Below are positions 31,718 to 39,680 of a stretch of 64,000 bases of DNA, in pieces. The stretch covers positions 20,500 through 84,499 of the forward strand of contig CAMVLT010000011.1 of assembly GCA_947168395.1 (NCBI GenBank). The letters run 5' to 3'. The notes under the pieces are model-generated. The model saw only the letters and a list, made by a program, of their open reading frames with translations, ran no database searches and had not been told where the DNA came from. The first letter of the stretch is position 1. The number at the start of each line of letters is the position of its first letter. The stretch comes from an uncultured Prevotellaceae bacterium. GTDB lineage: Bacteria; Bacteroidota; Bacteroidia; Bacteroidales; Bacteroidaceae. Position numbers and translations under genes: made by a program.

Positions 31718-32998
31718 ATGTACAATTCACAAATTCATAATTCAATGTTCGGTGGTCTCATCGCCCTGCTGTCGTTCTGCCCTGCCAAGGCGCAAAAGCT
31801 GACGGTGGGCGGTTACGGTGAGGTGGCATTGAGCCGCGAGTTCTACAGCGACCACGTGAACCGCTATTCCAGTCCCGAGAACTACCGCAACGACCCCTCG
31901 CACGGACGCTTCGACATTCCCCATGCCGTAGTCTACTTAGGCTACGACTTCGGCAAAGGCTGGACGTTTGGCACGGAGATAGAGTTCGAGCACACTGGCA
32001 CTGGCTCGGCCGTCGAGAACGAGGCCGACGAGGCTGCCGAGTGGGAGTTTGAGCAGGAGAAAGGCGGCGAGGTGGAACTTGAGCAGGTATGGATTAACAA
32101 GCAGTTCTCGTCGGCTGTCAACCTGCGTGTGGGTCACATCATAGTGCCCGTAGGTCTGAACAACGCCCACCATGAGCCGTCGAACTACTTCACCGTCTAC
32201 AGGCCCGAGGGCGAGAACACTATCCTGCCCTCGACGTGGCACGACACGGGCCTCTCGCTATGGGGTCGCTGCGCGCGTATTAAATATGAGGTGCAGGTGG
32301 TGGCTGGTCTCAATGCCATGCTCTTCAATCGCGACAAGTGGATTCACCACGGTGCAGGCTCACCCTTCGAGTTCAAGCCCGCCAACCAGCTGGGCTTTGC
32401 TGCCCGTGTGGACTATTACGCCACGAAGGGGCTGCGCGTAGGCTTGAGCGGCTACTGCGGCAACTCGGCCCACAACACCTATCCCAACGACCTGAAGGGC
32501 GACGGCAAGCCCTACGACAAGGTGAAGGGCACGGTGGCCGTCGGCTCGGTTGACCTGACGCTGAACCGCTGGAACTGGATAGTACGCGGACAGGCCGACT
32601 ATGGCTATGTGGGCGACACCGACAAGCTGAACGTCATCAAGGATGCCAAGGCCCATGCCTCCAACTCGCCCGTGAAGAGTGCCATGATTGGCAAGAATGC
32701 CGTTGCCGTAGGCATTGAGGCGGGCTACGACGTGTTCTCGCAGATAACAAGCCTGCGTCGCAACGAACAGCAACTCTACGTCTTCGGACGCTATGAGTAC
32801 CACGACAGCTACATTCCAGCTGGCAACAAGGAGATGTTCGACTACACGAACGTGGGCCGCCTGGCTTTCGGCGTGAACTACCACCCCGTGCCGGGCGTCG
32901 TGGTCAAGGCCGACTACAGCCTGCGCCACCTGAAGGCACCCTACAACAATGAGCCGAGCCTGAACATCGGGGTAGCTTACGAGGGATTCTTTCTGTAA
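31718..32998 (+). CDS. Porin-like outer-membrane barrel
   Basis: 426 residues. The signal peptide MYNSQIHNSMFGGLIALLSFCPAKAQ is partly encoded by heptamer-like sequence (31725-31748). The mature part is a run of amphipathic strands with FRFDIPHAV-type turns and ends in phenylalanine/leucine (YEGFFL), typical of phosphate-selective porin O/P-like barrels. VEHEFE-type acidic stretches line one loop. It heads a cluster with imelysin and di-heme genes, so an iron or heme-related channel role is likely but inferred. Confidence 0.75.
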   Translation: MYNSQIHNSMFGGLIALLSFCPAKAQKLTVGGYGEVALSREFYSDHVNRYSSPENYRNDPSHGRFDIPHAVVYLGYDFGKGWTFGTEIEFEHTGTGSAVENEADEAAEWEFEQEKGGEVELEQVWINKQFSSAVNLRVGHIIVPVGLNNAHHEPSNYFTVYRPEGENTILPSTWHDTGLSLWGRCARIKYEVQVVAGLNAMLFNRDKWIHHGAGSPFEFKPANQLGFAARVDYYATKGLRVGLSGYCGNSAHNTYPNDLKGDGKPYDKVKGTVAVGSVDLTLNRWNWIVRGQADYGYVGDTDKLNVIKDAKAHASNSPVKSAMIGKNAVAVGIEAGYDVFSQITSLRRNEQQLYVFGRYEYHDSYIPAGNKEMFDYTNVGRLAFGVNYHPVPGVVVKADYSLRHLKAPYNNEPSLNIGVAYEGFFL

Positions 32999-32999
32999 A

Positions 33000-33050
33000 G
33001 GTAAAAAGGTAAAAAAGTAAAAAGGTAAAAAAAGTAAAAAGGTAAAAATA
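33000..33050 (+). repeat. GGTAAAAA/AGTAAAAA tandem repeats
   Basis: About six 7-9-bp units fill the porin-imelysin gap. Similar runs lie at 18841-18856 and (inverted) 58128-58172. Confidence 0.85.
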
Positions 33051-33064
33051 TAAAAGGTTAAACA

Positions 33065-34300
33065 ATGAAAAAGATTATCTATTCAGCGGCAGCCCTCATC
33101 ATGGGCCTTGCCTTCACTGCATGCAGCAGTGACGATGACAACAACGACGGCAACCAGCCGTCAGAGAAGGAGCAGGCCATGCAGGCCATCACCAACCAGT
33201 ACGTGGAGGGCGTCGTGTTCCCCATCTACAAATCATTGGCCGCACAGACCTCGACGCTGTTCGACCAGCTCGTCGATGCCAAAGCCAAGTATCGTGCCGG
33301 GTCGCTGACACAGGGCGACATCGACAAGATTTGCAACACCTTCATCGCCGCCCGCTCGGCCTGGGAGAGCAGCGAGTCGTTCCTCTACGGTGCCGCCACC
33401 GACTTCGGTATCGACCCCCACATCGACACGTGGCCCCTCGACCGCACAGCCTTGGCCAAGGCTCTGAGCAGCAGCGAGATTATTGACGACCTCGACGACC
33501 TCGACGACGGTGGCATCGACAATGCCCGTGCCCTTGTTGGCGAACAGCAGCTGGGCTTCCACGGCATCGAGTTCATCATCTTCCGCAACGGCAAGAACCG
33601 CACCCTTGCTGCCCTGAAGGGTGTGGAGGATGACGAAGCCTTCGCCGGACGTAACATCACGGGCGAGCATGAACTCATCTTCGCTGCCGCCGTGGCAGGC
33701 GACCTGCGCGACAAGTGCTTCCAGTTGGAGGTCAGCTGGCTCGGCGACAAGGCTCCCCAGGCTCATCAGGAGCGTGTTGAGGAGTGCGAGTTCCCCACCA
33801 CCGTGGGTAGCGGCGACTCCTCCTACGGCGACAACATGCTCAACGCCACCCGTGCCGGCAGCACCCTCGCCACCTGGCGCAGCGTCATGTCAACCATTCT
33901 CGTGGCCGGATGCAGCAACATCTGCGCCGAGGTGGCCGGACAGAAGATAGGACAGGCCTACTTGGGCACCGACCCCGACTATATAGAGTCGCCCTACAGC
34001 CAGCGCTCCTACTACGACTTCTTCGACAACATCAGCAGCATACAGTACAGCCTCTACGGCCATCAGGGAACGTCGTCCAATGCCAGCAGCATCATGGCCT
34101 ACCTCCAGAAGTACAACGCCACGATGGCCGCCAGTCTGAAGAGCAAGCTCGATGCAGCCCTCGCGGCTCTCAACACCGCCAAGGCCGGCACGCCGTTCGT
34201 GGTCGACTCTCACAGCAGCAATGCCAAGGCAGCTATGGATGCCATCAACGCCCTCGATGAAACCCTTAACGAAGCAGCATCATGGATAGCAGCAAACTAA
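33065..34300 (+). CDS. Imelysin-family (M75-like) lipoprotein
   Basis: 411 residues. Lipobox FTAC puts the Cys at residue 20, followed by an acidic SSDDDNND tether. The imelysin signature GxHxxE appears as GFHGIEFIIF near residue 163, with WPLDR near residue 123. Imelysin-like proteins (EfeO, ICMP) bind iron or take part in iron uptake; despite the M75 label, peptidase activity is doubtful. It overlaps the di-heme gene by 19 nt. Confidence 0.88.
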   Translation: MKKIIYSAAALIMGLAFTACSSDDDNNDGNQPSEKEQAMQAITNQYVEGVVFPIYKSLAAQTSTLFDQLVDAKAKYRAGSLTQGDIDKICNTFIAARSAWESSESFLYGAATDFGIDPHIDTWPLDRTALAKALSSSEIIDDLDDLDDGGIDNARALVGEQQLGFHGIEFIIFRNGKNRTLAALKGVEDDEAFAGRNITGEHELIFAAAVAGDLRDKCFQLEVSWLGDKAPQAHQERVEECEFPTTVGSGDSSYGDNMLNATRAGSTLATWRSVMSTILVAGCSNICAEVAGQKIGQAYLGTDPDYIESPYSQRSYYDFFDNISSIQYSLYGHQGTSSNASSIMAYLQKYNATMAASLKSKLDAALAALNTAKAGTPFVVDSHSSNAKAAMDAINALDETLNEAASWIAAN

Positions 34301-35991
34301 TCATCGCCCTCTGCATGGGACTCGCCTTGGCGTCGTGCTCCGACGACGACAGCGGCGACGGCAGCACCGGCACTGCCCTGAAAGAAGCCGACTTCATAGG
34401 CAAGGACGTGGGCAACTTCACCGCCGAGGAATGGTTCACCGGTGGCCAGAAGGGCACCACCATGAACGTCACCCAGGGCTGCTACGAGGACCAGACGCCC
34501 GCCGTCACCGAGATGGGACTGACCGATGCCTTCAACCGTGGCGAGCAGTTCTTCGAGCGCAACGTCACCGAGTTCCAGTCGCCCTTCAACGGCCTCGGCC
34601 CGGCTTACGTCCGCAAGTCGTGCCTCGATTGCCATCCGGCCTACGGCCACGGCAAGCGCGTGACGAAGTACACCGCCGAGTGGGGCAACGGCTACCTGCT
34701 GGTTGTCTACCACCCCGCCGACGGTCTGAACAGTGACGACGGCCCCTACGTGGCCGAGGTCACGGGCATGCCCCAGACTCGTGCCGTCAGCCCCTTCCTG
34801 CCCCCCATCGACGAGAGCGGTATTCACCTTAGCTGGCTCCCGCTGATGGCGATGGCCGACGACAGCGAGATTTCCGCCACACAGTTTCCCGACGGTGAGC
34901 GCTACGAGCTGATTTACCCCGAACTGGACATCGACCGCAGTGCCTTCAACACCAATCCCACGCCGTGGGAGACGGGCAACGGTGCCGTGGCTTTCCGCTT
35001 GGAGAGCACCATCGGTATTCCTGGCACCGGACTGCTCGACGCCATCCCCGACGACTCCATCCGCGTGCAATATCAGCGCGAGGCACCCTACGTGGAGCTG
35101 AATCCCGCCTTCTGGGACAAGGAGAAGAACGACTTTGCTCCCACCGCCTGGTACGTCAATGCCTCAAGCGGCACCGAGCAGGTCAACCGCCTGAAGAAGT
35201 TCACCTACGCCATGACCCGTGGCTCGCTGCAGGACGGTGCCGGTGCCAATGCCATCTGGAACATCACCAACGTCAGCCGCTCCGACCGTCCGAAGCTCTA
35301 CACCACCGCCGCCTGGGCCAAGGCCATGTCCGAGAATCCCCAGGTGATAGCCGCCATCAAGGCCGATCCCTCCTCGCCCTATCATGCCGACGGCACCGAC
35401 GAGGGCATCCGCGAGGCTGTCTACAACCTGCTGCTGCCCACTACCAACCAGTTCGACAACCCTTGGCACAACTTCCAGCCCGAAATGTCCGACAACAACT
35501 TCTGGGCCTTCCAGGTGTGGCACCGAGGGCTGGCCATTCCCCGTGCCCGCAACCTGCAAGACCCCGAGGTGCAGCGTGGCAAGCAGATGTTCAACGAGAT
35601 TGGCTGCGCGGCCTGCCACCGTCCGTCGTGGAAAACCACTACCGACAACTACTGGAACCCGCAGATCATCACCGCCCAGGGCCTGCAGCTGCCCCGCTAC
35701 CAGAACCAGACCATCTGGCCCTACACCGACATGATACAGCACCGCCTCTACATGAAGAACGGCATTCACGGCTCATGGTGCCGCACCACCCCGCTTTGGG
35801 GACGCGGACTGTCGCTCATCAGCACCGGTGCCGAAGACCGTCTGCACGACTGCCGTGCCCGCAACGAGATAGAGGCCATCATCTGGCACGGCTACTCGAA
35901 GAAGAGCGATGCCTACGCCTCGACGCTCAGGTTCTACCGGCTGCCCAAGGCCGACCGCGACGCCATTGTTAAATTCCTGAGAGCCATCTGA
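34282..35991 (+). CDS. Di-heme oxidoreductase-family lipoprotein (DUF1111)
   Basis: 569 residues. Lipobox LASC puts the Cys at residue 19. Two heme c motifs are visible: SCLDCH (about residue 116) and GCAACH (about residue 438). The family (di-heme oxidoreductase, formerly thiol oxidoreductase or DUF1111) often sits next to imelysin genes, as here, and is thought to serve redox steps of iron handling. It begins inside the imelysin gene, and the last base of its stop is the first base of the next ATG. Confidence 0.88.
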   Translation: MDSSKLIIALCMGLALASCSDDDSGDGSTGTALKEADFIGKDVGNFTAEEWFTGGQKGTTMNVTQGCYEDQTPAVTEMGLTDAFNRGEQFFERNVTEFQSPFNGLGPAYVRKSCLDCHPAYGHGKRVTKYTAEWGNGYLLVVYHPADGLNSDDGPYVAEVTGMPQTRAVSPFLPPIDESGIHLSWLPLMAMADDSEISATQFPDGERYELIYPELDIDRSAFNTNPTPWETGNGAVAFRLESTIGIPGTGLLDAIPDDSIRVQYQREAPYVELNPAFWDKEKNDFAPTAWYVNASSGTEQVNRLKKFTYAMTRGSLQDGAGANAIWNITNVSRSDRPKLYTTAAWAKAMSENPQVIAAIKADPSSPYHADGTDEGIREAVYNLLLPTTNQFDNPWHNFQPEMSDNNFWAFQVWHRGLAIPRARNLQDPEVQRGKQMFNEIGCAACHRPSWKTTTDNYWNPQIITAQGLQLPRYQNQTIWPYTDMIQHRLYMKNGIHGSWCRTTPLWGRGLSLISTGAEDRLHDCRARNEIEAIIWHGYSKKSDAYASTLRFYRLPKADRDAIVKFLRAI

Positions 35992-36524
35992 TGAAGCGTC
36001 TCATCGTTTTATGCCTGTCCCTGCTCATGATGGCGGGGGCAGGCTTTGCTGCTCCACGAGTGCTGCCCCAGAAGCAGGCGGCACGCTTTTGCCGTCTGCT
36101 GGTCAACGACGGCGACGGCCACATCTATCCCCTCAGCGTCTATGCCCGTAGGCTTACCATGCTGCTCTGCCACGACACCCGCTACGGCAGCTACAGTGCC
36201 GAGCAGGTGTTCACCGGCCTTATCTTCTACTACGACGACTGGGTAGCCGAACGGCTGCCTTATAGCAACGGCGAGGGGCGCCAGCTGATGGAGGAGCTGC
36301 ACAGCGGCCATACCCTCCGCTTGTTTCCCCACGTGGCAGCGGGCCGTGCCACCTGGTATGCCCCCACCGACCGGCTTCCCGCCTCACTCGGCGCCGAGCA
36401 CCAGAAGTACATCAGCGGAGCCTTCCTCCGACTCAACGCCCTGGTGCAGGCCAACGACTGGAAGGCCGTCGACGCCTTCATCGACCGCATGATACGCTAC
36501 CAGTGCAGGTTCGGACACCATTAG
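35991..36524 (+). CDS. Secreted protein resembling the periplasmic domain of CcsA/ResB-type cytochrome c assembly proteins
   Basis: 177 residues with signal peptide MKRLIVLCLSLLMMAGAGFA. The stretch PQKQAARFCRLLVNDGDGHIYPLSVYARRL and YSAEQVFTGLIFYYDDWV resembles the periplasmic segment of Bacteroidales cytochrome c biogenesis proteins, where a similar block introduces heme delivery to apocytochromes. Here it stands alone, without membrane helices. Being fourth in a cluster with a di-heme protein supports a heme or cytochrome maturation role, but this is inference from remembered family patterns. Confidence 0.5.
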   Translation: MKRLIVLCLSLLMMAGAGFAAPRVLPQKQAARFCRLLVNDGDGHIYPLSVYARRLTMLLCHDTRYGSYSAEQVFTGLIFYYDDWVAERLPYSNGEGRQLMEELHSGHTLRLFPHVAAGRATWYAPTDRLPASLGAEHQKYISGAFLRLNALVQANDWKAVDAFIDRMIRYQCRFGHH

Positions 36525-36630
36525 CCCCCTAAGTTTTGTTTTGATAATGCAAAATGGGGAAATAATTGTTTCCCGTCAAAAAATACCCCTATCACGGCGA
36601 AAATTGCCCAACGGGGTAAACATTTTCTCA

Positions 36631-36638
36631 TACTTTTG
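36631..36638 (+). promoter_or_regulatory. -7 box for the 36679 gene
   Basis: TACTTTTG, 40 nt before the ATG at 36679. It rules out the in-frame ATG at 36541. Confidence 0.7.
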
Positions 36639-36678
36639 CAGCAAAATCATCGCATTATTAACTAAAAGCTACAAAAGT

Positions 36679-39432
36679 ATGAGAAAAATGTTTTTACGTT
36701 CAATGAAGACACTTGCATTGGCAGCCGCACTTCTTGCCACTGCTGATGCTACAGCTGCCAATGAGATTGGCCAACCCGTAACCGAGTTCACCGATGCCGA
36801 ATGGATGAAGCTCGACTGGCCCTACAAACTCGAAGGAACCACACGCACGCTGCTGCGTACAGAATTGCTATCGTTCAAGATTAGTGCCCCAAAGGCCGGC
36901 AAGTATGCCGTAGAGTATCTTGTCAACGTGACGGGCAACAATGTGCAGTTAGCCGCCACGGCTTCCGACAGTCCCGTCGCCGTTGATGAACCCGACTTCG
37001 GCGTGTTTGCCCATGCAACGACCGTTACTGACGAAGACCTGCCCGAGCCTGTAGAAGCTGTAGAGCCCGTAGAAGGTGAGGAAGTTACGGAGGTTGCGGA
37101 GCCTTTTGTGCCTGCCGACCCCGTCTATATGTACTCGGCTGTCGAACTGAAGGAAGGTATCAATTATGTACACGTGTGGATGCACGTCTATTGGCGTAAC
37201 GATGCCTTGGCTCCCCAGAAGGTGCAGTTCAAGCAGATTCGCATTCTGCCTGAGGGTTCCGGCAACGTGGCCGCTGTGGCCGCCCGCGCCAGCCAGAAGG
37301 CTTTCCGCGTGAAATATTTCACCAGCCTGCAGGATGCCACCACCGCCACGATGGTGAGCGACTATGAGGCGTTAGTGAAGGCCATCCAGAACGATTATAC
37401 CACGGCCGACACCACGGCTGTCGTGGCCGACCTGACGGCCGCCGCGCTGAAGGAGGAGGCCGTGCGCCACGGCAAGGGTGTCATCGTCGGTGCCGACTCT
37501 ACGCGCATCGACCTGCTGCTCTACCACAGCGAGTACAACAATCCCACGACGATGGCTCCCCTCGGCGGCTACGACGAGAGCGGTGCCTACGAGATGGAGC
37601 TGGGGCAGGAAGACTATCCCGCACAGCTGGAGTTCACACGCACGAACTATTTCACTTACAAGTTCACTGCCGCCGACAACCTGCCCGAGGGTGGCAGCTG
37701 GTACATCCAGTACTTAGCCAGCTCGAACAACTCTGCCTCTATCAACATGACCATCCTGGCCGAGGACAGCTCGACGGTGGTGATGAACACCTACAACCTG
37801 TCAACCGCCAACGGTGCCTGGCAGAACTATGAGTTCATGGACAAGCGCGACGTGGCCAAGTTCCAGATGGAGCCGGGCAAGACCTACTACCTGCACATGT
37901 ACTATCACGAGTACACCAACGTGCGCGACATCCTGATTCGCTACACGCCGAGGGAGTATCATACGGCTGAGCAGTTAGAGGCATTGATGGAGGAAGCCCA
38001 GGCCAAGCTGTGGTTCTACCGCGAGGGTACCGACGAATACTACGCCGTGGAAGACCGCACGCTGCTCGACCGCCTGCAGGAGGCAACCGACAGGGCTGAG
38101 GAGGTAGTGTACGACGAAGACCTGGAGCTTGTGGATGCTGCCTACGATAATCTGAGCGATGCCATCATCGCCTTGGAAAACCTGAAGGTGCTTAACATTC
38201 TGCCCACGACGGAGCTGAACGTAAGGTCGAACGACCCGAACCAGACCTACCGCTGCTCGTACAAGGCTGACGGCGGCATCTGGCAGCTCGACAATTTCAA
38301 CTCTGGTGGCCACATTACTTATAAGGTGTATAACAAGGAAGACGCCGAATACGAAGTGAACTACCAGTTTGCCCATGCAGGCGACGGTGCCCAGCTCACC
38401 TTCGAGTTCTTCGTTATCGACGAGGACGGCAATGAGTTCGTCACCGCTACCGCCACTACCGAGCAGATGCCGAGCACAGGTGGCTGGCAGACCTTCGAGG
38501 ACAAGTATCTGAAGATTGGTGCTGCTCCCGCCGGTTACATCTATCTGAGAATCTCGGGCGAAGGCAACGGCCAAGCCTACTCCGGCAACCCCCGTATGTT
38601 CAACATCTCGGTGGTTCCCGACACCGAGGGTGCCGGCACCAAGGCCTTGGAGGCTGCCAAGGAGGCCTACTACGCCAAGTACACGGTTGAGAATCTGCAG
38701 GCTCTCATCGACAGGGCCCGTGAGGAGGCTGCCGTCTATGGCTATCCTGAGTACGACCAGACACAGGTCAACCAGCTGAATGTCGTCATCGAGCAGGCTA
38801 CTGAGGCACTGGCTGCCGAGGTCAATGTCCGCGCTGTCGTTTACAAGCAATTAGAGGCTTCGATTGACGGCCTTGCCAACAGCAAGAAGATTAACTGGCA
38901 GACCATACCCACGACCGAGGAGAACCCGTTCAGCCTCAATGCCGGCGTGTTCAACAAATGGCAGGTTGAGGGTGGCGGCAACATCGGCTTTGCCTACGCC
39001 GAAGGCAGCGTGCTCTACTATGTCAACGTGGCTGAGGCCGACACCTACGATATGACGCTCAACGTATCGACGCCCGGTACCGGCGCACAGCTGCGCATCA
39101 CCGTGACCAGCGAGGACGACAGCGAGCTGTTCAACCAGGTGCTCGACGTGCCCAACACCGGCGGCTGGGGCAACAAGGAGGACATCAAGACCTCGATGAC
39201 GCTGCCCGCAGGCCGTGTGAAGCTGCTCATCTACGGTGAGCAGGCCGGCGACAACAACTTCGTATGCAACACCCACGTCATCAGCTTCACCAAGGGCGAC
39301 CCGACGGGTATTGCCGATGCACAGCGGACAATGAATGATGCACCCGCCATCTACGACCTGCAGGGCCGCAAGGTGAACGCCGTGAAGAAGGGGCTTTACA
39401 TTATCAACGGCAAGAAGGCCATCGTAAGATAA
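36679..39432 (+). CDS. Large secreted protein with carbohydrate-binding-like domains and T9SS tail
   Basis: 917 residues from the ATG at 36679. The signal peptide is MRKMFLRSMKTLALAAALLATADATA. Several beta-sandwich modules resemble CBM6/35 domains (AGKYAVEYLVNVTGNNVQL; AEYEVNYQFAHAGDGAQLTF; ADTYDMTLNVSTPGTGAQL), joined by helical FIVAR-like segments near residues 450 and 680. An acidic Pro/Glu/Val tract lies near residue 120. The end IYDLQGRKVNAVKKGLYIIN looks like a T9SS sorting tail. No catalytic motif is recognised. Probably a surface glycan-binding protein, acting with the pectin genes downstream. Confidence 0.65.
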   Translation: MRKMFLRSMKTLALAAALLATADATAANEIGQPVTEFTDAEWMKLDWPYKLEGTTRTLLRTELLSFKISAPKAGKYAVEYLVNVTGNNVQLAATASDSPVAVDEPDFGVFAHATTVTDEDLPEPVEAVEPVEGEEVTEVAEPFVPADPVYMYSAVELKEGINYVHVWMHVYWRNDALAPQKVQFKQIRILPEGSGNVAAVAARASQKAFRVKYFTSLQDATTATMVSDYEALVKAIQNDYTTADTTAVVADLTAAALKEEAVRHGKGVIVGADSTRIDLLLYHSEYNNPTTMAPLGGYDESGAYEMELGQEDYPAQLEFTRTNYFTYKFTAADNLPEGGSWYIQYLASSNNSASINMTILAEDSSTVVMNTYNLSTANGAWQNYEFMDKRDVAKFQMEPGKTYYLHMYYHEYTNVRDILIRYTPREYHTAEQLEALMEEAQAKLWFYREGTDEYYAVEDRTLLDRLQEATDRAEEVVYDEDLELVDAAYDNLSDAIIALENLKVLNILPTTELNVRSNDPNQTYRCSYKADGGIWQLDNFNSGGHITYKVYNKEDAEYEVNYQFAHAGDGAQLTFEFFVIDEDGNEFVTATATTEQMPSTGGWQTFEDKYLKIGAAPAGYIYLRISGEGNGQAYSGNPRMFNISVVPDTEGAGTKALEAAKEAYYAKYTVENLQALIDRAREEAAVYGYPEYDQTQVNQLNVVIEQATEALAAEVNVRAVVYKQLEASIDGLANSKKINWQTIPTTEENPFSLNAGVFNKWQVEGGGNIGFAYAEGSVLYYVNVAEADTYDMTLNVSTPGTGAQLRITVTSEDDSELFNQVLDVPNTGGWGNKEDIKTSMTLPAGRVKLLIYGEQAGDNNFVCNTHVISFTKGDPTGIADAQRTMNDAPAIYDLQGRKVNAVKKGLYIINGKKAIVR

Positions 39433-39438
39433 GCCACC

Positions 39439-39651
39439 GTTTAGGTAGGGTAAACTTACCTTTTGTAAGGTGCTCAGTAGAAGACAGTTAGCAGTAAACC
39501 CTTGAATTCTCGAGAGAATTCAAGGGTTTACCGTAAGGAAACTATAGGTTAGGGTAGGGTAAACCCTCGAATTCTCGAGAGAATTTAAGACTTACTGCCG
39601 TGTTCCGCTTCTGTTTCAGCAGTACTTCACCTGAGTTTAGGTAGGGTAAAC
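39439..39651 (+). repeat. REP-like repeat cluster, locus 3
   Basis: GTTTAGGTAGGGTAAAC at 39439-39455 and 39635-39651, plus AGGGTAGGGTAAAC at 39551-39564. Palindromes lie between them. The cluster fills the gap between convergent genes ending at 39432 and 39681. Confidence 0.85.
39494..39531. repeat. Perfect 38-bp palindrome
   Basis: 18-bp arms (GTAAACCCTTGAATTCTC and its complement) around a GA centre. A shorter related palindrome, AATTCTCGAGAGAATT, is at 39570-39585. The position between convergent stops suits a bidirectional terminator, but neither side has a clear T-run. Confidence 0.9.
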
Positions 39652-39680
39652 TGTTGCTTTCCGGTCGTGCAAGCAGTATT

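Noticed and set aside
36541..36678. Earlier start for the 36679 gene
   Set aside because: The promoter box at 36631 lies inside that stretch, and the signal peptide begins at 36679.
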